This document shows positions 32,792 through 41,198 of a DNA stretch of 64,000 nt, piece by piece. Location of the stretch: NCBI RefSeq assembly GCF_005768555.2, contig NZ_VCHX02000043.1, positions 2,191 through 66,190 on the forward strand, read 5' to 3'. How positions within the stretch are numbered: position 1 is the stretch's first letter; each line of letters opens with the position of its first letter. The translations under genes and the position numbers were made by a program. The DNA is from Streptomyces sporangiiformans (GTDB lineage: Bacteria; Actinomycetota; Actinomycetes; Streptomycetales; Streptomycetaceae). The notes under the pieces are model-generated. The model was not told the origin of the DNA, did not search any database, and worked only from the letters and a program-made list of their open reading frames with translations.

Positions 32792-33163
32792 ATGCAGCGC
32801 AGCAAGTTCGTCGTCGGCATCGTCGGCGGGGCGACCGCCGTGCTCGCGATCGGCGGTGTCGGCACCTACCTGCTCTCCGGCACCGAGTCGACCAGCGAGC
32901 TGGACGAGCACACCACGGTGACCGTCGGAGGCCAGAAGGCCCTGGCGGGCGACATCGTCGCGGGACGCGCACAGAGCAAGTACCACCCGCTCCCCTGGGT
33001 CGGGGACAAGGTCTCCGCAGTCACCTGCCCCACCGGCCTCAAGGCCGTCGCCGGGGCCACCCTCACCTGCACCGGCAAGAACAACGACGGCAAGAACGTC
33101 GATATCCCGGTCACCGTGGTCAAGGCCACGAGCGACTCCGTCACCTGGAAGTTCGAGCGATAG
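32792..33163 (+). CDS. Small secreted or membrane-anchored DUF4333 protein
   Basis: 123 residues. An N-terminal hydrophobic segment (VVGIVGGATAVLAIGGVGTY, residues about 8-27) serves as a signal or membrane anchor. The exported part includes AVTCPTGLKAVAGATLTCTG followed by a VDIPVTVVKATSDSVTWKF region, the two-cysteine DUF4333 pattern common in actinobacteria. ATG 32792 is preceded by CAGGAG. It is divergent from the histidine kinase. Function of the family is unknown; a cell-envelope role is likely. Confidence 0.82.
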   Translation: MQRSKFVVGIVGGATAVLAIGGVGTYLLSGTESTSELDEHTTVTVGGQKALAGDIVAGRAQSKYHPLPWVGDKVSAVTCPTGLKAVAGATLTCTGKNNDGKNVDIPVTVVKATSDSVTWKFER

Positions 33164-33182
33164 ATCCGAGCGGTAGATTCGA

Positions 33183-33222
33183 GCGCGGGGTCAGAGCGCG
33201 GGGGGCGCGGGGTCAGAGCGCC
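33183..33222. repeat. Two copies of GCGCGGGGTCAGAGCGC in a convergent gap
   Basis: A 17-bp direct repeat occurs twice in the 49-bp space between the convergent DUF4333 and LacI genes; the second copy covers the LacI stop codon. Probably local duplication; it might form a weak terminator. Confidence 0.6.
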
Positions 33223-34259
33223 GGGTTCGATCGCAGCCCGGGGCCGCCCGTCGACTCCCGGACCACCACGGAGAAGTCGCTGACGAACTCCTCGCGGTCC
33301 ATCGACTCCGAGCCGCCGGGATCGGTCTGCTCGATCCGCCTGGCCAGCAGGTCGACCGCCCGCTGCGCCATCCTGGCGTGGTCCGGATCGATGGTGGACA
33401 GCGAGGGGACGAGGAACTCGCTCTCCTCGATGTTGTCGAATCCGATCACCTTGACCTGCTGCGGCACCCGCACCCCGGCATCGGCCAGACCACGCAGCAC
33501 GCCCATGGCCACGGTGTCGGTCACGCAGAACACGCCGTCGAAGTCGAGCCCGCTCTCCACCATCCCGCGGGCGCGTCCGGCACCCGCGCGCAGGGTGAGC
33601 GCCTGCACGGTCTGCACCAGGTCGGGGTCCTCGGGCAGACCGGCTGCCCGCAGCGCCTGACGGTAGCCCGTGTGCCGGAGGCTGGACACGTCGACCTCCA
33701 CGGTCACCGGCCCGCGCAGCACCGCGATGCGCCGGCAGCCCCGCTCGATCAGGTGGCGGGTGGCCGCTTGGGACGCGTCGACATTCGGCATGGCGACGTG
33801 ATCGACGGGACCTCCGAAGATCCGCTCGCCCAGGATGACCACCGGGTAGTCCACCTTGAGCCGTTCGACATCGGCCTGACCCATGCCCACCGTGCTGAGG
33901 ATGAGCCCGTCGTAGAGCCGGTTGCGCGACAGGGACAGCGCGTCGAGTTCGTTCTCGCGCGAGGCGCCGGTCTGCTCGATGCACACCCGCAGGTCGTGCC
34001 GCTCGGCCGCGGCGATGATGGCGGCGGCCAACTGACCGTAGTAGGAGCTGTTCACCTCGGGGACGGCAAGACCGACGGTACCGGTCCGGCCCTTGCGCAG
34101 ATTGCGGGCCGCCACGTTGACGCGGTAGTCGAGGCGGGCCATCGCCTCGAGGACCTTCTCCCGCGTCGCGCTGCGTACGTTGGGATGGTTGTTGATGACG
34201 TTCGAGACGGTCATCGCTGAGACTCCGGCCGCCTTCGCCACGTCCTGGATCGTTGCCAC
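33213..34259 (-). CDS. LacI-family regulator of the arabinoside operon
   Basis: 348 residues from GTG 34259; an upstream ATG at 34304 would add 15 residues. Helix-turn-helix TIQDVAKAAGVSAMTVSNVI lies at the extreme N-terminus, the hinge is REKVLEAMARLDYRVN, and the effector domain follows (GLAVPEVNSSYYGQLAAAII; FDGVFCVTDTVAMGVLRGLA; VIGFDNIEESEFLVPSLSTI). Beside GH27 and GH51 genes it probably represses them until an arabinose-containing sugar is present; a TATCGATA-centred palindrome upstream of GH51 is a candidate target. Confidence 0.9.
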   Translation of the reverse strand: MATIQDVAKAAGVSAMTVSNVINNHPNVRSATREKVLEAMARLDYRVNVAARNLRKGRTGTVGLAVPEVNSSYYGQLAAAIIAAAERHDLRVCIEQTGASRENELDALSLSRNRLYDGLILSTVGMGQADVERLKVDYPVVILGERIFGGPVDHVAMPNVDASQAATRHLIERGCRRIAVLRGPVTVEVDVSSLRHTGYRQALRAAGLPEDPDLVQTVQALTLRAGAGRARGMVESGLDFDGVFCVTDTVAMGVLRGLADAGVRVPQQVKVIGFDNIEESEFLVPSLSTIDPDHARMAQRAVDLLARRIEQTDPGGSESMDREEFVSDFSVVVRESTGGPGLRSNPAL

Positions 34260-34313
34260 GTACGCCCCCGGGGTCTGTGGTCTTCGCGAAGCCCCCGACA
34301 TCATCGCATCTCA

Positions 34314-34343
34314 GCCCTGCCTCGCCGGTGCGAGGCAGGGGCT
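34314..34343 (-). terminator. Hairpin terminator of the GH51-GH27 operon
   Basis: An 11-bp perfect stem CCCTGCCTCGC / GCGAGGCAGGG with a CGGT tetraloop, extendable by a few pairs, sits about 10 bp beyond the stop codon of the GH27 gene and before the LacI gene. Strong stability and placement support termination. Confidence 0.7.
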
Positions 34344-34352
34344 CGGCCTGGT

Positions 34353-35681
34353 TCAGGCGATGGCGCCGGAGGGCCCGGAAGGCTCGGACGGTCCGGACGG
34401 GGTGAGGCGGTAGAGGGCCGCACCGTGGGCGGGCAGGTCGGCGTGCAGCGCGTGGCCGTCGTGCGGGGTGTCGGTGCCGGTCCACAGTTCCCGGACACGG
34501 TCGTCGGGCCGGGCGCCTATCGAGCCGAGCGGGACGGTGACGCGCTCGGGGCGGTCGGCCAGGGAGAACACGGCGGCGTAGCGGGCATCCCCGTCGGTGT
34601 CGCGGGCGGTCCACAGGACGAGGTCGGTCTCGCGGAGTACCTCGCGGTTGTCGCCGCTGTGCCACAGGACGTCGAGGGCTTCGTCGTTGGTGAGCAGTTC
34701 GATCGTCTCCGGCGGGCTGGTGGGCAGGTCGCCGCCCATCATCAGCGGCGAGCGGGAGATCAGCCACAGCGTCAGCAGGCTGATCTGCTCGGGACGGCTC
34801 AGGGCGCTGACGCGGTCATCGCCCCTCTCGGCCCGGATGCCGATACGGCCCAGGGGCAGCATGTCGGCGTCCGCCCAGCCGCGTTCACTCTGCCACGGAG
34901 CCCACCGGGCCATCCGGGCGAACTGGGCTTCCACGTCCTCCCACCGGTCCCACAGGTCGTCGCAGACCCGCCACATCGTGGCGGTCTCCCGGAGATGGTC
35001 GAGGTGGGCGAGGGAGACGTCCGTTCCGGGAGACAGGCTCAGCTCGATGGGCCGGCCGCTGCGCGCGATGGCACGGGCGTACGCGGAGATCTCCCGCTCG
35101 TGGTAGGGGAACAGCATGTCGTCGGCCTTGATGAAGTCGACGCCCCACCGGGCGAATTGGGCGACCTGGGCGTCGTAGTACGCCTGCGCGCCCGGATGGT
35201 CGTGGTTCAGGCCGTAGTTGTCGGAGTTCCAGGGACAGACGGAGCCGGTGTCGGCGATCTCGTCGGCGGTCCAGTCGGTACCTGCCACGGGCAGGCGGGC
35301 GTCGACGGCGCGGCGCGGGATGCCGCGCATGATGTGCAGGCCGAAACGCAGACCGAGTTGGTGCACGCGGTCGGCCAGCGGCCCGAACCCCGCGCCGTTC
35401 GCCGCCGAGGGGAACCGGTTCGGCGCCGGCATCTGGCGGCCGTGGTCGTCCAGGACGAGCGGGGCGTCCGCGTTGTAGCCGTGCGCGCGGGCCGTTGGGT
35501 CGTACCACTGGATGTCCACGACCACGGTGTCCCAGCCGTGCGCGAGCATGTGGTCCCGCATGAAGGTCGCGTTGGCGAGGACCTCCTCCTCGGTGACGGT
35601 GGTGCCGTAGCAGTCCCAGCTGTTCCAGCCCATCGGCGGACGCAGGCGTCGTGCGGGAATCGATCGTGCGGAGCGGGTCAT
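34353..35681 (-). CDS. Glycoside hydrolase family 27 (alpha-galactosidase / beta-L-arabinopyranosidase)
   Basis: 442 residues from ATG 35681 (AGGAA upstream; ATG 35714 is the alternative). PPMGWNSWDCYGTTVTEEEV is the hallmark GH27 start. GWDTVVVDIQWYDP is the second strand, and GVDFIKADDMLFPY holds the likely nucleophile Asp. The acid/base region is near MWRVCDDLWDRWEDV, and SRSPLMMGGDLP is conserved. No signal peptide, so it acts inside the cell on imported oligosaccharides. With a GH51 arabinofuranosidase beside it, GH27 beta-L-arabinopyranosidase activity is as likely as alpha-galactosidase. The C-terminus is a Ser/Gly/Pro repeat. Confidence 0.85.
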   Translation of the reverse strand: MTRSARSIPARRLRPPMGWNSWDCYGTTVTEEEVLANATFMRDHMLAHGWDTVVVDIQWYDPTARAHGYNADAPLVLDDHGRQMPAPNRFPSAANGAGFGPLADRVHQLGLRFGLHIMRGIPRRAVDARLPVAGTDWTADEIADTGSVCPWNSDNYGLNHDHPGAQAYYDAQVAQFARWGVDFIKADDMLFPYHEREISAYARAIARSGRPIELSLSPGTDVSLAHLDHLRETATMWRVCDDLWDRWEDVEAQFARMARWAPWQSERGWADADMLPLGRIGIRAERGDDRVSALSRPEQISLLTLWLISRSPLMMGGDLPTSPPETIELLTNDEALDVLWHSGDNREVLRETDLVLWTARDTDGDARYAAVFSLADRPERVTVPLGSIGARPDDRVRELWTGTDTPHDGHALHADLPAHGAALYRLTPSGPSEPSGPSGAIA

Positions 35682-35732
35682 GTCTGAACTATTCCTGACG
35701 TCGGTTCTCGTCATGAGGCGGGTGGCGGTGGG

Positions 35733-37250
35733 TCAGCCCAGCGAGGTCTGGACGGTGAGGAACGAGTGGGGCGGCAGCGTCAGGGCCAAGCCCTGGCCGG
35801 TCGCCTTCAGGCCGTCGAAGGGGCGCGGGCGAACCGCCGCGGGGTTGGCCGCGGTGTTGTGGGCCTGCAGCCCGTCGGCCGTCAGGATGCGGGCGGTCGC
35901 CTCACCGATCGAGCCGCCGCGCAGGTCGAGCGTCACCTCCGCGGGCTCCTCGGCGTCGAGGTTGGACAGCGAGATGAGGACCGATCCGTCCTTGACGCTG
36001 GCCGAAGCGGACAATGTGTCCAGTTCGGCGTCTCCCACACGGCGGCGTGCGCCCTCCGTACGCAGGTGAACGGCGAGCGAGGCGGCGTCCTGGTGGCCCT
36101 TGTTCATCTCGAACACGTGGTACGTCGGGGTCAGGACCAGCGCGTCGCCGTCGGTGAGGACCATGGCCTGCAGGACGTTGACGGTCTGGGCGATGTTGGC
36201 CATGTACAGGCGGTCGGCGTGCCGGTGGAAGATGTCGAAGTGCGTGCCGGCCACGAGCGCGTCGCGCAGGGTGTTCTGCTGGTACAGGAAGCCGGGGTTG
36301 GTGCCGGGTTCGACGTCCCACCAGGTGCCCCACTCGTCCAGGACCAGGCCGACCGTGCGGCCGGGGTCGTAGCAGTCCATGACGGTGGAGTGGCCGGTGA
36401 TGATGCGGTCGATCTTCTGGGCGGAGGCCATCGTCCGGTAGTAGTCGTCCGTGTCGAAGACGGTGGCGCTGCCCTTCGCCTCCCAGGGCCCGGCCAGCGT
36501 GTAGTAGTGGAAGGACAGGCCCTGGAAGAAGTTCTTCGGGGTGGCCTCGCAGCCGAAGCAGCTGATCTGCTGCATCAGCGTCTCGGTCCACTTGTAGTCC
36601 GCGTCGGTGGCGCCCGAGGCGATGCGGTAGAGCTTGTTGTCGCCGTGGTCCCGGCAGTACGTGGCGTACTGCCGGGAAAGGTCGGCGGAGTACTCGGCGC
36701 GCATGTTGCCGCCGCAGCCCCAGGTCTCGTTGCCGATGCCCCAGAACTTCACACGCCAGGGCTCCTCGCGGCCGTTGGCCTTGCGCAGCCGCACCATGGG
36801 GCTGTCGCCGTCGCGGGTCAGGTACTCGACCCACTCACTCATCTCCTGGACGGTGCCGCTGCCCATGTTGCCGCTGATGTACGGCTCGGCGCCGAGCAGT
36901 TCGCACAGGGCCATGAACTCGTGGGTGCCGAAGTGGTTGTTCTCCTCGACGTTGCCCCAGTGGGTGTTGACCATCCGGGGCCGCTGGTCTCTGGGGCCGA
37001 TGCCGTCCTTCCAGTGGTACTCGTCGGCGAAACAGCCGCCCGGCCAGCGCAGGTTGGGGATGTTCAGGGCGCGCAGGGCCTCGACGACGTCGAGCCGGAT
37101 GCCACCCTCGTTGGGGATCGGCGAGTCCTCCCCGACCCAGAAGCCACCGTAGATGCAGCGGCCGAGATGCTCGGCGAAGTGGCCGTAGAGGTGGCGGCTG
37201 ATCTTCGGACCCTCGATGTCGAGGTTGATGACCGCGGTGGCGTTGGCCAC
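35733..37250 (-). CDS. Intracellular alpha-L-arabinofuranosidase (GH51)
   Basis: 505 residues, the usual size of GH51 enzymes. [20 protein letters not shown] and [20 protein letters not shown] are family hallmarks. The acid/base Glu is in [16 protein letters not shown] and the nucleophile Glu in [15 protein letters not shown]. No signal peptide, so it acts on short arabino-oligosaccharides in the cytoplasm. GTG start with CCAGGAG just upstream. It is the first gene of the arabinoside operon, followed 18-50 bp later by GH27. Confidence 0.95.
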   Translation of the reverse strand: MANATAVINLDIEGPKISRHLYGHFAEHLGRCIYGGFWVGEDSPIPNEGGIRLDVVEALRALNIPNLRWPGGCFADEYHWKDGIGPRDQRPRMVNTHWGNVEENNHFGTHEFMALCELLGAEPYISGNMGSGTVQEMSEWVEYLTRDGDSPMVRLRKANGREEPWRVKFWGIGNETWGCGGNMRAEYSADLSRQYATYCRDHGDNKLYRIASGATDADYKWTETLMQQISCFGCEATPKNFFQGLSFHYYTLAGPWEAKGSATVFDTDDYYRTMASAQKIDRIITGHSTVMDCYDPGRTVGLVLDEWGTWWDVEPGTNPGFLYQQNTLRDALVAGTHFDIFHRHADRLYMANIAQTVNVLQAMVLTDGDALVLTPTYHVFEMNKGHQDAASLAVHLRTEGARRRVGDAELDTLSASASVKDGSVLISLSNLDAEEPAEVTLDLRGGSIGEATARILTADGLQAHNTAANPAAVRPRPFDGLKATGQGLALTLPPHSFLTVQTSLG

Positions 37251-37260
37251 GGAGTACTCC

Positions 37261-37287
37261 TGGGGGTGGGGTGGGGTGGGGTGGGGC
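37261..37287. repeat. Tandem GGGGT repeat in the GH51 5' leader (possible G-quadruplex)
   Basis: Five runs of four or five G separated by single T occupy the space between the GH51 start codon and its AT-rich operator. The plus (template) strand could fold into a parallel G-quadruplex; the mRNA would carry the C-rich complement. Slippage-prone. Confidence 0.85.
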
Positions 37288-37293
37288 GAGCAT

Positions 37294-37307
37294 TTGTATC
37301 GATAAAA
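37294..37307. promoter_or_regulatory. Candidate LacI operator upstream of GH51
   Basis: TTGTATCGATAAAA contains the 8-bp palindrome TATCGATA with further TT/AA matches outside one mismatch. It is an island of A+T in G+C-rich surroundings and lies about 45 bp upstream of the GH51 start, a suitable place for repression by the LacI regulator encoded downstream. Confidence 0.5.
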
Positions 37308-37601
37308 TTTCGCATCGGCTTACGGACGTGTCAAGAGAGGTGCGGAGACATTCGGCGGTGCCGGTTGCACGGTGCCTGCACTGCACGGAGTGGGTGGTAA
37401 CGGCCGACCGTAGCGGTCGGCCCGCCGTCCGGTTGCCGGACGTTTACGGACTGCGACGAGGAGCGGGAGAAGTGAGCCGCGCACCCCTACTTCGCGAATC
37501 GGCTTCGGCGGGCGGTCGACAAGGGACAGTGGTGTCCCAACTCGTAAGCAGAAGAGCCCTGTTCCGGCTGGTTCGGCGCGGGGTGCTCGTGCGCGCTGAG
37601 G

Positions 37602-37829
37602 TCAGGAACGGGTCGCGTATGTGAGGAAGGCAGTCCATGTCGCCGGGGCAAGGGCGAGTTGTGAGCCCTGCTTCACCTTGGAGTCGCGGACCTGGATTGT
37701 GTCGGGGCGGGGGGTGACGTCGACGCAGTGGGCGCCTTCGGAAGGCCAAGACAGAGCCACCTCGACGCAGTCTCCCGACCCGCTGCTGCTGTGGCTGCTC
37801 TTGAACCAGGTGAGTTCTGTGGTGCTCAT
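37602..37829 (-). CDS. DUF397 small protein
   Basis: 75 residues. TELTWFKSSHSSSGSGDCVE and GAHCVDVTPRPDTIQVRDSK are the DUF397 consensus (WxKSSyS...CVEVA...VxVRDSK). Such proteins accompany XRE/DUF5753 regulators of the WhiJ type in Streptomyces and seem to modulate them. ATG overlaps the regulator's stop by 4 bp, so the two are co-translated. Confidence 0.93.
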   Translation of the reverse strand: MSTTELTWFKSSHSSSGSGDCVEVALSWPSEGAHCVDVTPRPDTIQVRDSKVKQGSQLALAPATWTAFLTYATRS

Positions 37830-38689
37830 AGGGCTCCTCGCATCCGCTCCAACAGGCCCAGGGAGTCGTCCAGGGGGAGAGCCTGTGGGCGCATCCTGGC
37901 ATAGCGCATCTGGAGGGTGCTGACCACCTTCGAGTCGGAGACGAACTGGCCGCTCTCCTGCCCCTCGCAGTAGCCGAACCACTTGTTCTCCGGTGTTTCG
38001 AGTAGTTGCAACGGGCCATGCAATCCCGCATGGTGCTCCCGCGCCTGCGGCATCACCTGAACCTCCACGTTGCGCAGCTCAGCGAAATCCAGCACGCGGT
38101 CGAGGAGATCCCTTGTGACCTCTGCCCCACCCGTCCTCCGTAGGAGCAAGTGCTCCTCCAGGATGAAGCTGAACGCCGTGTTCGGCCGCTCCCGCAGCAG
38201 TCGTTGCCGTTCGGCCCGCGTCGCCCATTGGGCCTCGATCTGGTCGTCGCCCAGGGGCGGCAACTGGTCCACGAACAGCGTGCGCGCATACGCTTCGGTC
38301 TGCAACAGTCCAGGAATCAGACGGCACTCGTACGTATACAGAATCACCGCCTCTGCCTCCAGCCGCGCCCATTGCCGGAACCAGCTCGCGAGCCCCGGCT
38401 GCCGCGAGAGATGCCGCGCCGCTCCCCTCAGTGTCCCGAACGCGTCCAGGACCTCCTCCGCCCGCTCCACGAAGTCCGGCGGAGGGAAGCGGCGGCCCTG
38501 TTCGATCGAGGCCACCGTTGGAACCGAGTAACGCACCTTCGGCGCGAGCTCCTCCTGTGTCAGGCCTGCCCGCTTACGGAACGACTTGACCACCTCGCCG
38601 AACGCCTTCAGGCTGTCCGATGCCTCTGGTTCGCTGCCGCCCGCCGAGGGCCCCGCGTTACCGCCCGTTCCGCCAGTACCATCCGCCAT
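37826..38689 (-). CDS. XRE-family regulator with DUF5753 domain (WhiJ-like)
   Basis: 287 residues. After a Gly-rich start the HTH_31 domain is KSFRKRAGLTQEELAPKVRY then SVPTVASIEQGRRFPPP (residues about 33-75). The DUF5753 domain follows (WARLEAEAVILYTYECRLIP, GLLQTEAYARTLF, LLDRVLDFAELRNVEVQVMP). It forms a DUF397 pair with the next gene. These pairs are abundant in Streptomyces, linked to development and antibiotic control, with unknown ligands. Confidence 0.93.
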   Translation of the reverse strand: MADGTGGTGGNAGPSAGGSEPEASDSLKAFGEVVKSFRKRAGLTQEELAPKVRYSVPTVASIEQGRRFPPPDFVERAEEVLDAFGTLRGAARHLSRQPGLASWFRQWARLEAEAVILYTYECRLIPGLLQTEAYARTLFVDQLPPLGDDQIEAQWATRAERQRLLRERPNTAFSFILEEHLLLRRTGGAEVTRDLLDRVLDFAELRNVEVQVMPQAREHHAGLHGPLQLLETPENKWFGYCEGQESGQFVSDSKVVSTLQMRYARMRPQALPLDDSLGLLERMRGAL

Positions 38690-39017
38690 GCCAGGACACC
38701 TTTCGCACGCCCGCCTCGCTCCTCCCCGCCCAACCCCGCCATGGTCACGGTCAGTTACGCATACTGTCCACTCTCCGCACCCGTACGCTGACCCAGCGTA
38801 CCGGTCGCTGGCGCGGCTTCTTGCCTTGGCGGTGGCGGAGGAGTTGGAGTCGATGCCGGCGGCGCAGCGGCAGGTACTGGTGCTGCGCTACTACGCGGAC
38901 CTGCCCATCCGTGAGATAGCGCTGGTCCTGCACGTCCCCGAAGGAACGATCAAAAGCCGTTTGCACACGGCCCAGGCAGCGATGCGGGCGCGGCTGCGCC
39001 AAGTGAAGGTGATCTGA
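38688..39017 (+). pseudogene. Truncated ECF sigma factor (region 4 only)
   Basis: From about codon 38814 the frame reads LALAVAEELESMPAAQRQVL, VLRYYADLPIREIALVLHVP and EGTIKSRLHTAQAAMRARLR. This is the sigma-70 region 4 helix-turn-helix of a SigE-type ECF factor. Region 2 is missing: upstream the frame is Pro/His-rich and shows no similarity, and it meets the start of the divergent regulator at 38689. A GTG at 38832 could start a small protein. I call it a 5'-deleted sigma gene, still followed in close spacing by a membrane protein as sigma/anti-sigma pairs are. Confidence 0.6.
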
Positions 39018-39018
39018 C

Positions 39019-39660
39019 ATGACTCAGCTGACCGGCCCGGAGGAGCATCAACTGCGGCTGGCCCTCGGCATGATCGGTGAAGCGGCCGGCGGTGACGAAC
39101 CCGACCCTCCGCCCAGTGCGCTCCCCGCCCGGCGGAAGCGTCCCGGCACCATCGTCGGTGCCCTGGTCGCCGTGGCCGCCCTGGCTCTCGTTCTCCTGGC
39201 ATATGGGCTTGCGGACGGCGATTCAGGCGGAGCCCAGCAGGAGCAGGGGCAGGCGCTGAGCCACACGGAGATGATTGCCTGCTCTCCGATGATCGTCGAA
39301 GGAGACGTCGTGGCGGTACGCGATCACCCCGGACAGGACGATGCGGTCAAGGTGACCCTCACCGTTACGGAATGGATCAAGCCGAGCCAGGGCGCTGAGC
39401 GGCAGATTCAGTTCACCGCCCTGAGCGCCAAGGAGATGGGCGAGTATCCCTACCGGAAGGGCGAGCACATGCTGGTGGTCGTCAGGGACCGTCCCGACGA
39501 GCCGGCCGACACCTTCCGCGTCGACGGGGCGGGGACTTCACGAACCCTGGAGTTCGAGCGCAACCGGATCGATCAGAACCTGGCAGCGGCAGCGAAGACG
39601 GAGTGCCCCGCTTTCTGGCGCCACAGAGATGAAGACAGCGGCGGGCGGGCGGACAGCTGA
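39019..39660 (+). CDS. Single-pass membrane protein downstream of the sigma fragment
   Basis: 213 residues. A cytoplasmic start (EEHQLRLALGMIGEAAGG) leads into RRKRPGTIVGALVAVAALAL VLL, one membrane helix at about residues 47-65, then an exterior domain (IVEGDVVAVRDHPGQDDAVK; KGEHMLVVVRDRPDEPADTF). The N-terminus has the size and position of an anti-sigma segment, but no zinc-binding HxxxCxxC is visible. The outer domain resembles no family I can name. ATG lies 1 bp after the sigma-fragment stop. Confidence 0.75.
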   Translation: MTQLTGPEEHQLRLALGMIGEAAGGDEPDPPPSALPARRKRPGTIVGALVAVAALALVLLAYGLADGDSGGAQQEQGQALSHTEMIACSPMIVEGDVVAVRDHPGQDDAVKVTLTVTEWIKPSQGAERQIQFTALSAKEMGEYPYRKGEHMLVVVRDRPDEPADTFRVDGAGTSRTLEFERNRIDQNLAAAAKTECPAFWRHRDEDSGGRADS

Positions 39661-39687
39661 CGTTCGTGGTGGTGTGGTCCAGCAGCG

Positions 39688-39732
39688 CCTCGGGCCGCCA
39701 CCGATCCTGCGTGGACCGGTGGCGGCCCGAGG
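39688..39732. terminator. Strong bidirectional hairpin (16-bp perfect stem)
   Basis: CCTCGGGCCGCCACCG pairs perfectly with CGGTGGCGGCCCGAGG across a 13-nt loop. It lies between the convergent membrane-protein gene (ends 39660) and the flavoprotein gene (ends 39815). It should stop transcription from both sides, and marks the left edge of the putative biosynthetic cluster. Confidence 0.8.
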
Positions 39733-39814
39733 TCTGGGAGGAACCAACAGCATCCACCAGGGCCGTCGAGGATCGGCGTACGGCCGGACGCATGCCGAGG
39801 AGCGCGATACCCGC

Positions 39815-41146
39815 TCATCCCCGGTCGGCGCTCAGGACGCGCTGTGCGGCGAGGTGGCCCGAACGGACGGCTGCCTCGCTGTTGGGGCGCAGCATCACCC
39901 AGTCGCCGGCGTACTCGACGCGTCGGACGGGACGGTCGAGGAATGCCCGCCGCAAGCGCAGCGCGGCCGGTGTCGCCTCGGGCAGGCCATGGGGCCAGCG
40001 CGCCACGAGCGTGGCACGCGTGGCTTCCGCGAGCCCCGGCAGGTAGCGCTCGCCGCGCCGGCGGAGCGTGGCCACGATCTCGTCGTCGGACCGCTCCAGC
40101 AGGGCCCGCGAGGAGTACGGGGAAGCGAAGAGGCTGACGAGGCCACAGCCTCTCGGCACGCGGTCGGCAGCCTTGATGTGGTCGAGCATGGCGCCGGCGA
40201 AGACCTGGTCGTCCACGGCGGAGACCTCCAGCGCGTAGGACGGCCTGCGGGTCGGACTCGGCAGCGGGCGGTCCAGCAGGCACATCACCTTCAGCATCGG
40301 GCAGTAGGTGCTCTCCGCGAGGTAGGGGCGTTCGTCGTCCGGCAGCGCGGTGTGCAGCGTGAGCGCCACGGGTGCGGGCACCGCCAGGACGACACGCCGG
40401 GCCGTCGCGGTCCTGCCGTCCGCCAGGTGCAGGCGTACGGCGGCGTCCCCCGGCTTGACGGCCACGACGGACGTACCCGTGACCACATCGACACGCTCGG
40501 CCAGCGCCCGGGCGAGCGTGTCCATGCCGCCGCGGTACGTCACCCAGCGCGTCCCCGCGCCGCCCACGGCACGCAGGAGCGCCGCCATGGGCCCGATCGC
40601 CGAGTGCTCCGCCTGCCAGCCGAAGAGGCCGCCGGCCAGCGGCTGCAGCAGGTAGTCGTACAGGTCGCGGTGGTAGCGGCGGGCGTAGGCGGCGATGGTC
40701 GCGTCCCGCATCGGCGTCGCCTCGGGGGAGTCCTGGTCGAAACGGTTTCCGCGGGCCATGAGCGCTCCGGTGAACCGCAGCCACGCGAGACGGCCCCGCC
40801 ATGACATGCCCGCACCGGTGATGAACCCGGCCGGATGGCCGAAATTGGCGTGGGCGCGGCCGTCACGCCAGATCGCGATCCGGCCGCCCACGGGGACGAC
40901 GGCGTCCTGGGCAGCCCCCATCGTCCGAAGCAACTCCCAGGTGGAGTCGTAGCCTCGCGTGGCGATCTGTTCCGCGCCCTCGTCGATGACATAGCCGTCG
41001 TGGTGGCGGCTGGCCATGCGTCCGCCGACCCGGTCGGCCGCCTCGAAGACCCGTACCGACCTGCCGGCCTCGGTCAGCACGTGGGCACTGGTCAAGCCGG
41101 AGATGCCGGCTCCCACGACGGCGACGTCCACATCTGTCTCGGTCAT
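39815..41146 (-). CDS. Flavin amine-oxidase-fold oxidoreductase (protoporphyrinogen oxidase/desaturase-like)
   Basis: 443 residues. VDVAVVGAGISGLTSAHVLT and VRVFEAADRVGGRM are the FAD dinucleotide motif and the GG-doublet of the amine-oxidase/phytoene-desaturase superfamily. A C-terminal VEYAGDWVMLRPNSEAAVRS closes the FAD site. It could desaturate or oxidise an isoprenoid or acyl intermediate. ATG 41146 (GAGGGACACC upstream) is preferred over GTG 41164. It is the last gene of the nine-gene minus-strand run of the cluster; substrate unknown. Confidence 0.85.
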   Translation of the reverse strand: MTETDVDVAVVGAGISGLTSAHVLTEAGRSVRVFEAADRVGGRMASRHHDGYVIDEGAEQIATRGYDSTWELLRTMGAAQDAVVPVGGRIAIWRDGRAHANFGHPAGFITGAGMSWRGRLAWLRFTGALMARGNRFDQDSPEATPMRDATIAAYARRYHRDLYDYLLQPLAGGLFGWQAEHSAIGPMAALLRAVGGAGTRWVTYRGGMDTLARALAERVDVVTGTSVVAVKPGDAAVRLHLADGRTATARRVVLAVPAPVALTLHTALPDDERPYLAESTYCPMLKVMCLLDRPLPSPTRRPSYALEVSAVDDQVFAGAMLDHIKAADRVPRGCGLVSLFASPYSSRALLERSDDEIVATLRRRGERYLPGLAEATRATLVARWPHGLPEATPAALRLRRAFLDRPVRRVEYAGDWVMLRPNSEAAVRSGHLAAQRVLSADRG

Positions 41147-41198
41147 CGGCTGGGTGTCCCTCACGGTGTCGACGGTTCTCAGTGGCGGTGACGTGATG

